Below are positions 1 to 10,621 of a stretch of DNA of 64,000 nucleotides, piece after piece. Positions within the stretch are counted from its first letter, which is position 1, and every line of letters starts with the position of its first letter. The stretch covers positions 160,212 through 224,211 of the forward strand of contig NZ_AQGV01000010.1 in assembly GCF_014858725.1 (NCBI RefSeq), read 5' to 3'. The notes beneath the pieces were generated by a model. That model was not told where the DNA came from. It made no database searches and saw only the letters and a list, made by a program, of their open reading frames with translations. Made by a program: the position numbers and the translations under genes. The stretch is from Pseudoalteromonas aurantia 208 (GTDB taxonomy: Bacteria; Pseudomonadota; Gammaproteobacteria; Enterobacterales; Alteromonadaceae).

Positions 1-1440
<1,440 letters not shown>

Positions 1441-1664
1441 ATACAACCCAAAATAGTTTTAAGTTGTACTGTCAAAGACAGTTTAAACTTCGCCAGAAGT
1501 TAATATTGAATACTAAAGTAGATGCTAATTAATCATTGATTAATTGGCATTGTTTTACTTTTGAAAACTCTTTATAGATACGAATATCTATAAGAATTTA
1601 TTTATCAGCTTTTCCAAATTTTTAAAGAGCAATATTAATTAAACAACCTAAGTCATTTAACTAA

Positions 1665-3484
<1,820 letters not shown>

Positions 3485-3490
3485 CTTCAT

Positions 3491-3503
3491 ATTTTTAAAG
3501 AAC
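3491..3503 (-). promoter_or_regulatory. boxA antitermination element in the rRNA leader
   Basis: The minus strand reads GTTCTTTAAAAAT, a close match to the boxA of rRNA leaders that recruits the NusB/NusE antitermination complex. It lies between the promoters and 16S, as expected. Confidence 0.7.
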
Positions 3504-3563
3504 AGTTCCTGTTTAAAACAGGGCGATGATTAAGCGCTTTGCTTTATCTCGCTAGGGCTGCGC

Positions 3564-3591
3564 ATGTTACGCTTTCCTATTTTTTTGTCAA
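3564..3591 (-). promoter_or_regulatory. rRNA operon promoter, downstream copy
   Basis: On the minus strand TTGACA (3591-3586), a 16-base spacer and TAACAT (3569-3564) are followed by a GC-rich discriminator, GCGCAGCCC. That discriminator is typical of stringently controlled rRNA promoters. AT-rich sequence upstream could act as an UP element. Confidence 0.75.
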
Positions 3592-3700
3592 CACTTAAAT
3601 TCGATGTTTTCATAAAGAAATTTTAAATTTAAGTTTTACTCGACGCTGCCTGCGTTTTGCTTTGCTAAGTTAGCGTAGCGCTCCGTGTCAGTGGGGTCGC

Positions 3701-3728
3701 ATTATAGGGAGATGAAGAAAAAGCGCAA
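3701..3728 (-). promoter_or_regulatory. rRNA operon promoter, upstream copy
   Basis: On the minus strand TTGCGC (3728-3723), a 16-base spacer and a perfect TATAAT (3706-3701) are followed by GCGACCCC, another GC-rich discriminator. With the second promoter about 135 bases downstream this makes a tandem P1/P2 arrangement. Bases 3729-3917 upstream show nothing I can name. Confidence 0.7.
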
Positions 3729-3917
3729 GCCTTTATTTGCAGAAAAGTGATAAAAATAACGAGTTCGTGCAAAAATCAATCTCTAACCCTGATTTTCATA
3801 TAAAAACGCTCTAATATTATACAGAAATACAAAGGTTCTCTATAAATAGAAGAAAGATCAACTTTAAATGCTAAAAAATTGACCTTATTTATACAATGCG
3901 ACTATACGATTTACCGT

Positions 3918-4421
3918 TTAAAACGGTGCTAATAGATAAACATTGATATCTATATCTCTTATATTCGTATAATACTGCCGAGCAATACTGCCTACCTTAT
4001 CTAACCGTACGGTAACTTCTTGACAGCCAGCAGGGATATGAACAGAGCTTTTTACAATACTAGGCTTAACTCTGTAACTGACTCGCTCATATCTAACACC
4101 AAAAGTAGTGTCTTCCCCAATCTTTGTGTCATTACAGTATAATGAAGCGGTCATACCAAAATTAGATGAATACCATGCAGACGTAATCGAGCCACTCAAA
4201 TGGACATCCAATTGAGATATACCCGCTGTATGTACAAGAGGTAATTTAACTTGATACGCTACTTCTGCATACCTGTCTACGCCACCTTCAGAAACAAAAA
4301 GTTTCTTTTCATGGGTAAAATCTGACTTTGTAAGTGAAGTCGTTTCACCACTCACAATGATTGGTAAAGCTGAAGCTGTACATGTAAATAAGCTTAGCAA
4401 CAGCAAAGGTGCATATTTCAT
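3918..4421 (-). CDS. Small secreted protein, tandem paralogue 6
   Basis: The protein has 167 residues and a clear signal peptide (MKYAPLLLLSLFTCTASA), so it is exported. I chose the ATG at 4421 because GAGGA sits 8 bases upstream; the longer reading needs a TTG start. It follows the local family pattern: a short VSGE opening, a DF motif, a YQV strand, a cysteine after an FGMTA strand (SLYC), a second cysteine (GCQEV) and the closing block RLDKVGSIARQYYT. Two cysteines about 60 residues apart probably form a disulfide in a small beta-sandwich. It is the last gene of the four-gene run that begins at 6025. The function is unknown and I do not recognise the family. Confidence 0.85.
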   Translation of the reverse strand: MKYAPLLLLSLFTCTASALPIIVSGETTSLTKSDFTHEKKLFVSEGGVDRYAEVAYQVKLPLVHTAGISQLDVHLSGSITSAWYSSNFGMTASLYCNDTKIGEDTTFGVRYERVSYRVKPSIVKSSVHIPAGCQEVTVRLDKVGSIARQYYTNIRDIDINVYLLAPF

Positions 4422-4443
4422 TTTACATATCCTCAATAGAAGA

Positions 4444-4956
4444 CTAGTTTGGCAGCTTCTCTATAATGTGCACATTAAATTGTAGATCAGTCACTCTAGT
4501 GTAAAACTGCCGACTCAAATGGCCCACTTTATCTAGTCTAACCGTCATAGTCTGGCACTCACCACCGGTGTTCAGGTCATTAGAAAAACTCGGATTAGCT
4601 TCGTATGAAGTTCGATTGTAGCGGAAGCCTGTTGCTAAATCTTCGCCAAGAAATATTGGCACTGCAAGGCCAGGTCCAGTGCATGTAGCCGATAGTGATA
4701 CAGCCATAGAACCAACGAACCATCGTGTATGGTACTTGCCACCAACTTGATAAGTAAGATCTTGTCCAAAATCACCATCCATCTCAAATGTCGCTTCATA
4801 TGCCACAACAGCTTCCCGGCCTGCATATGGTTTTGTTATGGGTGAGAAGTCTTGAAAACGAAGCTCGACAACATTACCACCAACAGACACACTACCAGGG
4901 TCAGCAAACGCATTTACTGCACATAAAAGACTACCTATCGCTAATATTTTTTTCAT
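4444..4956 (-). CDS. Small secreted protein, tandem paralogue 5
   Basis: The protein has 170 residues with signal peptide MKKILAIGSLLCAVNAFA. It has the family order: VSVGGN opening, FQDFSPI, YEATFEMDGDFGQDL, a cysteine strand (SLSATC), a second cysteine (GECQ) and RLDKVGHLSRQFYTRV. The closing block is nearly the same as in the genes at 3918 and 5513, so these three form a close subgroup. Its ATG overlaps the stop of the gene at 4953 (ATGA), indicating translational coupling. No catalytic motif is visible. A structural, adhesive or toxin-accessory role is possible but not shown. Confidence 0.87.
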   Translation of the reverse strand: MKKILAIGSLLCAVNAFADPGSVSVGGNVVELRFQDFSPITKPYAGREAVVAYEATFEMDGDFGQDLTYQVGGKYHTRWFVGSMAVSLSATCTGPGLAVPIFLGEDLATGFRYNRTSYEANPSFSNDLNTGGECQTMTVRLDKVGHLSRQFYTRVTDLQFNVHIIEKLPN

Positions 4957-5510
4957 AAATTTACATCATAATTTTTAAAAGTGGGAATTGACGTTGAATC
5001 TTTAAAACGAACAACGCCTGTAATAATGGCATCATTAGCACCATTAACTGTACGTACATTGACATTAAGATCAGAGCACTCAATCCGATTAAGCTTTATT
5101 TCAGAGTGAACAAATGCAAGCTGACTTGCCGTCGTCACTATTTCTTCATTAGTAAACTCAATATTGTTTTTGGTTTTCTGATAAAGAGCTTGACCGTTGC
5201 ATTCCACAGAAACGTCAACTTCGTGCAAGAACTCACTATGCAAAATATCTTTAGCTGCCCCAACACAGGTACTGCCTTGCCACTCAGTACAAGCTGGTAG
5301 CATTTGAAAAACTGAGTCTCCTTCACCTTGGATTCGAATATCAACTTCTAATACCGACGCATTAATCGTATTCATGGTCTCTAGCGCATAAGAATAAGTT
5401 GCACCGTTTTGCACCATATCTTTATTTGTAAATGAGACTTCCATTTCAGATGCGTTAACTGCTGCGCTAGTCGTCATAAACGCTAGTCCTATTGCGGCTA
5501 CTTTAAACAT
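4953..5510 (-). CDS. Small secreted protein, divergent tandem paralogue 4
   Basis: The protein has 185 residues with signal peptide MFKVAAIGLAFMTTSAAVNA. The ATG at 5510 has GGGAGGAG 7-8 bases upstream, inside the end of the preceding gene; the longer reading would need TTG. It is the most divergent of the six. It keeps the DM motif near the start, a cysteine strand (VSVECNG) and a second cysteine near the end (NRIECSDLNV), but adds a central insert with two more cysteines (ACTEWQGSTC). It lacks the RLDKVG closing block. It sits inside the overlapping run 5513-4953-4444 and is probably made together with the neighbours. The function is unknown. Confidence 0.83.
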   Translation of the reverse strand: MFKVAAIGLAFMTTSAAVNASEMEVSFTNKDMVQNGATYSYALETMNTINASVLEVDIRIQGEGDSVFQMLPACTEWQGSTCVGAAKDILHSEFLHEVDVSVECNGQALYQKTKNNIEFTNEEIVTTASQLAFVHSEIKLNRIECSDLNVNVRTVNGANDAIITGVVRFKDSTSIPTFKNYDVNL

Positions 5511-5512
5511 AA

Positions 5513-6025
5513 TCAAACTCCTCCCGATGTGTTGTTGAGCCCTTTAACTGACAATGAGAAATTGATGTCTTGGATTCGAGTGTAAAATTGGCGGCTAATA
5601 CTGCCTTCTTTGTTAAACTCGATCTTCAGTTGAGTACATGCACCTACATTATGTCTAAGTTCTGATATCTCTGGGCTAGCTGGCGTTGACACTCTGTTGA
5701 TACGGTAGCCATACACTTTATCCATACCGATGGGAATCCCACTGCATGATACTTTTGCGGTCATCCCAAAATTAGAAGCAAACCATCTAGCCGTTAGCTC
5801 ACCTTTGCCCTGAAACACCAAACTTGACTCGGCTCCCACAACATCGATTAAAGCTTGATATCCCGTTGTCACTTCACGATTAGCCCAATTTGTTGTAATA
5901 GGCTGAAAATCTTCCATCGATAACGTAATTACATCTTGGTTTACGGTCACTACTTTTTGTTGTTCTAGTGCATATGCTTGGCTCATACATCCAATCATAC
6001 CGACTAAAATACATAGTTTTTTCAT
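5513..6025 (-). CDS. Small secreted protein, tandem paralogue 3
   Basis: The protein has 170 residues with signal peptide MKKLCILVGMIGCMSQAYA. AAGGA lies 8 bases before the ATG. It shares FQPI, YQAL, an FGMTAKVSC strand, GACTQ and the closing block EGSISRQFYTRIQD with the genes at 3918 and 4444. It is the first gene of a short run (5513, 4953, 4444, 3918), two members of which overlap by a few bases. The run probably has its own promoter in the AT-rich 6026-6310 stretch, because a terminator hairpin closes the preceding gene. The function is unknown. Confidence 0.86.
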   Translation of the reverse strand: MKKLCILVGMIGCMSQAYALEQQKVVTVNQDVITLSMEDFQPITTNWANREVTTGYQALIDVVGAESSLVFQGKGELTARWFASNFGMTAKVSCSGIPIGMDKVYGYRINRVSTPASPEISELRHNVGACTQLKIEFNKEGSISRQFYTRIQDINFSLSVKGLNNTSGGV

Positions 6026-6310
6026 AAATAATTTCCTTATACTTTCACTTATTTGAAAGACTTAAATACTTTCTAAATTCGTTAAAATCGGATCTTAATG
6101 ACCTTTCCTAAATACCTCTGGCAACGAGGAAAAGACAAACTTCATTTATTAACAAATCAGTTAGTGCCACGCAATATGAATTATATAAAACAAGTTAAGC
6201 TAATTAACAAATAAAAAACAAAAGCACCACACACAACCATTTAAAAATAAATTGATATTTAAAGAAAAATTAAAAATAAATACAAATAATTTAAAAATAT
6301 AAAATCAGCA
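6026..6310. other. AT-rich intergenic stretch upstream of the 5513-3918 run
   Basis: There is no coding signal. The sequence is very AT-rich with many A and T runs. It presumably holds the promoter for the gene at 5513-6025, but I see no clean -35/-10 pair. Confidence 0.6.
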
Positions 6311-6341
6311 CCTCGTACGCAGTAAGGTAACTACGACGAGG
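6311..6341 (-). terminator. Terminator after the gene at 6358
   Basis: On the minus strand CCTCGT CGTAGT, loop TACCTT, then ACTGCG and ACGAGG form a 12-pair stem with one wobble and one bulge. TGCTGATTTTATATTTTT follows. It begins about 17 bases after the stop codon of the gene at 6358-7020. Confidence 0.75.
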
Positions 6342-6357
6342 AACAGAAATTAATTTA

Positions 6358-7020
6358 TTATATTTCTTCTGAAATAGTAACATTCAGATTAATATAACTC
6401 GGTGCTGACCCCGTAAACCTGAATTTAACATACATGTTTTTACAGCTTCCACCGGTATTTTTACGAGTAGAGATCACATATTTACTACCTGAATCAGAAC
6501 CAGAGAAACTTCCACACGATGCCGATAGCGACATTGATTTATTCGAGCGACCTACCAGATCATAAATTAAGTCTTGACTCAAATCCCCATCAACTGGGAA
6601 TGACACTTCATACCCGACAAGTTGGCGATAAGTGCGAGGTGGTTCAAAATCACAAGGGTCGTAAATAACACGTGTTTCATAAATACCATTGAAGTTAGAT
6701 TTATTTAATGTATAGCGAGCACCTCCTATATAAATAGGTGCTGATAACATCGAAGGCTTGGCAGCAGCTAGCATCTCCTCAAGTGGCACTGAATTTGGTC
6801 CTGGGCAACCTTCCTCACCGGGTCGACCTCTGTCACGATCATAACAACAGCGAGGTCCGAAGACGATGTTATTAAACTCAGCTTGCTCTGAATTGTTTAA
6901 TTCTACTTGCGCTGAATGGTCAATTTTCGATAGTGCTAAATCACTCTCTTGCTCATTTGCAGCAGATTGAAAAGAGATGGCCCCTACCGAAAGTACAGCC
7001 AATGTAATAAGATTTTTCAT
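6358..7020 (-). CDS. Secreted protein, tandem paralogue 2 with an extended N-terminus
   Basis: The protein has 220 residues with signal peptide MKNLITLAVLSVGAISFQSAA. About 65 extra residues follow, including a cysteine- and arginine-rich stretch (RCCYDRDRGR, then PGEEGCPGP). The family core starts at IYIGGARYTL and keeps YEVSFPVDGDLSQDL, a cysteine strand (SLSASC) and GSCKNMYVKF, but the RLDKVG closing block is reduced. The YEVSFPVDGDLSQDL stretch is close to YEATFEMDGDFGQDL in the gene at 4444. A terminator follows, so this is the last gene of the transcript that starts further right. The function is unknown. Confidence 0.82.
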   Translation of the reverse strand: MKNLITLAVLSVGAISFQSAANEQESDLALSKIDHSAQVELNNSEQAEFNNIVFGPRCCYDRDRGRPGEEGCPGPNSVPLEEMLAAAKPSMLSAPIYIGGARYTLNKSNFNGIYETRVIYDPCDFEPPRTYRQLVGYEVSFPVDGDLSQDLIYDLVGRSNKSMSLSASCGSFSGSDSGSKYVISTRKNTGGSCKNMYVKFRFTGSAPSYINLNVTISEEI

Positions 7021-7094
7021 AAAGTAGTCCTTTTATTTTTTGTTATTTTAAATGTAATTATTAAAACAACGCTCTGTTGATTTTATTTTTAACT

Positions 7095-7595
7095 TTAGTA
7101 GCCAAAGTAAACAATTAAGTCAAAATTAAAATTATCAATATAAGCTTCTGTATCAGCAACTGAACTGTGAATTTTTTCAATTTTAACATTCAAGCTTTTA
7201 CAAACACCATTTGTACGCAACCTATTATAAATAGAGAAACGTGCATTTCTAACGCTACCCGCCCTTTTTATAATAATATCAGCATCACGACCAATATCGA
7301 CGCTTGATGCATCACCCGAACAAACAGCTGACATTTCGGCAAACATTGGGGCTGCCCCAATACTACCTTTGACTTCAGATTTAATATCAAAAACCAGCTC
7401 TGGATAACCAAAGAAAGGGTCTTCTAGATCCACATGCACTGGAATATTGGCTTCATAACCAATGACATGACCTCGCTCTATAATAGGATCAAAGTCACTT
7501 TCATTATATTGAAACTTCTCACCACTCACATATATAGGCACTACGGCATTAGCTGAAATAGATATAAACAAAAAAAGTATAGATAGATATTTCAC
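7095..7595 (-). CDS. Small secreted protein, tandem paralogue 1
   Basis: The protein has 166 residues with signal peptide MKYLSILFLFISISANA. It has IYVSGEKFQY, SDFDPI, YEANIPVHVDLED, a cysteine strand (AEMSAVCSG) and GVCKSLNVKIEK, so it belongs to the same local family, although its closing block has diverged. It lies 23 bases after the PKD-repeat lipoprotein gene and 74 before the gene at 6358, in the same orientation. That suggests one transcript linking the small family to the larger cluster 1 proteins. The function is unknown. Confidence 0.83.
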   Translation of the reverse strand: MKYLSILFLFISISANAVVPIYVSGEKFQYNESDFDPIIERGHVIGYEANIPVHVDLEDPFFGYPELVFDIKSEVKGSIGAAPMFAEMSAVCSGDASSVDIGRDADIIIKRAGSVRNARFSIYNRLRTNGVCKSLNVKIEKIHSSVADTEAYIDNFNFDLIVYFGY

Positions 7596-7618
7596 TTTTA
7601 ATTTTCCTTATTGAAAAG

Positions 7619-9991
7619 TTAATTACAGATATTAATTATATTAACTGCACCAAAATCAGGAGCGTAATATATAGTTTTAGTTGATTCCGATGCCGATATA
7701 GTTATATTGTCATCGGTAGTTACTTCGTATGTAGCTGTTGCTGGTAAAGAGATTTTTTTATTACCTTCAACAGTAAATAGAAATGATTTTTCAAACTGGC
7801 CTGTGAATTTTTCCATGGTAGGGAAAGTCTCTACCATTTTAAATTTAATGCTTACCTCTTGTGGCCCGGTATAGCCAGCACAACCCCAAATATAGGTATC
7901 TACAACCTGATTCACTGGCACAAATGACTCACCCACATTAACAATAAAGTCATTTTGACTTATATGAGTCGTTATATGCTTAGCACTGACCAAGCGCTCA
8001 TCGTGTGTCTCAAGCGTTATTACTGCGCCATTTTCCACTTTTACTGGAAACTCATAAAACCCGTCGCTACCGGCTGTGTGTAACTCGTCATTTATCTTAA
8101 ATACCGCATTTGGCACACCATTTAATCCAGTATCAACTACACGGCCTTTTACTGTCCCTGACAGGAGATCATCCATTTGCTCCGTGACCGTAACAGTGAC
8201 TGTACTACTGGTCTGCAGCCCGCCTGCGTCTGATACGGTTAAATTAACACCGTAAAGCCCTGCTATATCAGGTGTGAAGTTCAATAGCCCAGTACGACTA
8301 TCATCCATTACGGTGTTTGAGCCTGCTGGTGCAACAAACTTCCATTGATAAACCAGTGCTTCGCCCTCTGGGTCATAGCTAGCTGTTGCATCAAGGGTAA
8401 CTTGATCTCCAATACGTGCACTTTGGTTATCTCCACCGTGAATATTAATCACTGGCGCTCTATCTTGTGTTACTAAAACAGTTTGTGTCACTGTATCGGA
8501 GTATTGTGTTCCATCATGGGTTTTGAGTGAAAATACATAGGTGCCCGTATGACTGGCTTGCAACATTGCTTTACCCACTATAGATGTATCAAGCACCTCA
8601 TTAGCAGGCTGCGAAACAACCTGCCATTCATAGGTAAGGTCTGCACCTTCAGGATCTGAACTGCCCGTCCCATCCAAAACTATCTGAGAACCGAGAGCAA
8701 CTGTAGATATAGAAGCTATTTGCGCGATTGGTTTTTGATTTGCCTTGACATCAAACATTTGAGTATTAGACGTTATAGAGTGCAGTCCATCTGAAACTCG
8801 TACTGCAACTAAATACTCCCCATCAACGTCCGGTGTAAACTCTGTAACAGCTGACTGACTTGACACTATGTGCGCGGCGCTGCTTTGCGGTGCCCCTAAT
8901 AATAACCACTCATAGCTGAGCTGTTCACCTTCTGGGTCAAAGCAAGATACACAAGATAAAGACACGGTTTCAGATAGTTTAACCACTTTATCCGAGCCTA
9001 AAACAGCAATCGGTACCTGATTTTCTGATTGAACTATAAATTGATGCACCACCTCATCCTGAGCTCCATGCTGATCGGTAACCGCTAATTGCACATCGTA
9101 AACACCGTCGATATTCGAGGAGAAAGATGCTCTCTTTACGGATGCTTTACTCACAACCGGTTGACTATTCTCTGGGGCCGATAACACAGACCAGCGATAG
9201 CTCAAACGATCTAGGCGGTCCGGATCATGACTTTTAGAACCATCTAATCTAATAATCTCATTAGGTGCTAATGTTGACTTTTCAACATTAATTATTGCCA
9301 TTGGCGGCGAGTTTACATCAATGGCATCACTGGTGATCACAACCGAATCCTGTGCCGTCAACCCAGCTTTATCCGTCACCGATAATTGCACTATAAATGT
9401 ACCTACAGCATCCGCGACAAAATTAGTTTTAGTACTTTGGTTTCTAAAGATCCGTGCACTACTATCCGCTGGTTTATCAAGAATTTCCCAATGATATTCC
9501 GATATTGTTCCATTGCTTGCTTTGCTATTTTCCCCGCTTAATGGAATCACCTGCCCTTTTTTAACGGTAAAGTCTCTGCCCGCATCAGCAACAAGTGCAG
9601 CTTGCTCTGGTACCAAAAATTCAAACTGAGCTGCAGTGCTATCTTCATGCCCATCATTCACATACAGTCGCAAAGAGTAATTACCTTGCTCCGCGACACT
9701 GACGGCTATTTCATTGCCGGTATTTTGCTCTATGGGGATCACTTTCTGATCGATCACTCGCACTAAGCTCCAGTGATAAGTTAAGGCATCACCATCAGCA
9801 TCGGAACTATCCGTGCCATTGAATTTCAATGGCGTTTGAATCGCTTTAATCGGAGTCATATCTACAATTTTCGCGACTGGCTTAATGTTACTTACAAGTA
9901 CTGTATTGCCGGTGTCACTGTGGCCTTCGCTGCTGCCACATGCTGACACAACAAAACAAAGGGGAACTAATATGCTTTTTGTCCATTTCAT
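7619..9991 (-). CDS. Lipoprotein with six PKD-like domains
   Basis: The protein has 790 residues. The N-terminus ends in a lipobox (VVSAC at about residues 14-18), so it is a lipoprotein, probably at the outer membrane. Six repeats of about 90 residues follow, each with a DPEGE or DADGD loop, a YxW strand and a GxYxVxLxVxD strand, as in PKD and REJ-type beta-sandwich domains. The fourth carries an extra cysteine pair (SCVSCF). After the repeats, from about residue 610, comes a carboxypeptidase-regulatory-like segment (GRVVD, VPNAVF, GFYEF) and a unique tail. Such proteins usually hold other proteins or polysaccharides at the surface. It sits mid-cluster, so it may anchor the secreted neighbours; that is inference. 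Confidence 0.85.
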   Translation of the reverse strand: MKWTKSILVPLCFVVSACGSSEGHSDTGNTVLVSNIKPVAKIVDMTPIKAIQTPLKFNGTDSSDADGDALTYHWSLVRVIDQKVIPIEQNTGNEIAVSVAEQGNYSLRLYVNDGHEDSTAAQFEFLVPEQAALVADAGRDFTVKKGQVIPLSGENSKASNGTISEYHWEILDKPADSSARIFRNQSTKTNFVADAVGTFIVQLSVTDKAGLTAQDSVVITSDAIDVNSPPMAIINVEKSTLAPNEIIRLDGSKSHDPDRLDRLSYRWSVLSAPENSQPVVSKASVKRASFSSNIDGVYDVQLAVTDQHGAQDEVVHQFIVQSENQVPIAVLGSDKVVKLSETVSLSCVSCFDPEGEQLSYEWLLLGAPQSSAAHIVSSQSAVTEFTPDVDGEYLVAVRVSDGLHSITSNTQMFDVKANQKPIAQIASISTVALGSQIVLDGTGSSDPEGADLTYEWQVVSQPANEVLDTSIVGKAMLQASHTGTYVFSLKTHDGTQYSDTVTQTVLVTQDRAPVINIHGGDNQSARIGDQVTLDATASYDPEGEALVYQWKFVAPAGSNTVMDDSRTGLLNFTPDIAGLYGVNLTVSDAGGLQTSSTVTVTVTEQMDDLLSGTVKGRVVDTGLNGVPNAVFKINDELHTAGSDGFYEFPVKVENGAVITLETHDERLVSAKHITTHISQNDFIVNVGESFVPVNQVVDTYIWGCAGYTGPQEVSIKFKMVETFPTMEKFTGQFEKSFLFTVEGNKKISLPATATYEVTTDDNITISASESTKTIYYAPDFGAVNIINICN

Positions 9992-10011
9992 TTACTTCAT
10001 CTCCTTAATGG

Positions 10012-10563
10012 CTACTTATTGTAGGCCGCTTCTCTAATCGCTTGATTCAGCGCCATAGCTTGCTGTCCTAGTACTCTTGCTTGCGCCAACAAAATATCCT
10101 GTTGCTCCTTCAAGGCACTATCAGCACCACTATCAATATTTTTTGACAACGACACCTGTTTATTTCTTTCGCTCATATGTGCACTAAACACACTCACTTT
10201 TTGCCGCTGCTCTTTAATCGCATGTCGATATGTATTGACGTCTTCAGTCAACTCAGGGAAGTTTTCAATAATGAAGTCGTAATATTTGTCTTCTTCGCTG
10301 GTATCGATATCAATGGCGTTTTGTACTATATCCTGTACATTCGTCTCTTGTTCTACGCTGACTTGAGCGCCTTTCTCTCTACTTTTAATACCAACAGGTT
10401 TAGCTATGCCTTTACTCGTAGCAAGTTCAATATCTTCTAAGGTCACTGCAGTTGTTGAAGTGGAAGTTGGTGCCTCATTGGTTAAAGCAATCTCTTTACT
10501 GGAAAGCCCCACATAACCAATAATAGATACGGCGATAACAGCAGCAATTGCTTTGATTTTCAT
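10012..10563 (-). CDS. Small membrane-anchored or exported helical protein
   Basis: The protein has 183 residues from the ATG at 10563, which has AGGA 7 bases upstream; the longer frame would start at TTG. One hydrophobic segment at residues 4-20 (IKAIAAVIAVSIIGYVG) is a signal anchor or signal peptide. A Thr/Ser-rich linker follows, then a charged, helical C-terminal half (from about residue 90) with coiled-coil character. There are no cysteines. It lies 20 bases before the PKD lipoprotein gene and after a strong hairpin. I do not recognise it. A chaperone or foldase-like helper for the neighbouring secreted proteins would fit the layout, but nothing in the sequence proves it. Confidence 0.78.
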   Translation of the reverse strand: MKIKAIAAVIAVSIIGYVGLSSKEIALTNEAPTSTSTTAVTLEDIELATSKGIAKPVGIKSREKGAQVSVEQETNVQDIVQNAIDIDTSEEDKYYDFIIENFPELTEDVNTYRHAIKEQRQKVSVFSAHMSERNKQVSLSKNIDSGADSALKEQQDILLAQARVLGQQAMALNQAIREAAYNK

Positions 10564-10590
10564 ATCCAAATCCTAAAATTAAACATGATT

Positions 10591-10610
10591 AAAGGGGGCG
10601 GGCCCCCTTT
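10591..10610. terminator. Strong GC hairpin between two cluster genes
   Basis: AAAGGGGG, loop of four, CCCCCTTT makes an 8-pair stem in the 58-base gap between the genes at 10622 and 10012. On the minus strand it is followed by AATCATGTTTAATTTTAGG, so there is no clean U tract. It may be a partial terminator or an RNA-stability hairpin that sets different levels for the upstream and downstream genes. Confidence 0.6.
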
Positions 10611-10621
10611 AAAAACGCAAA

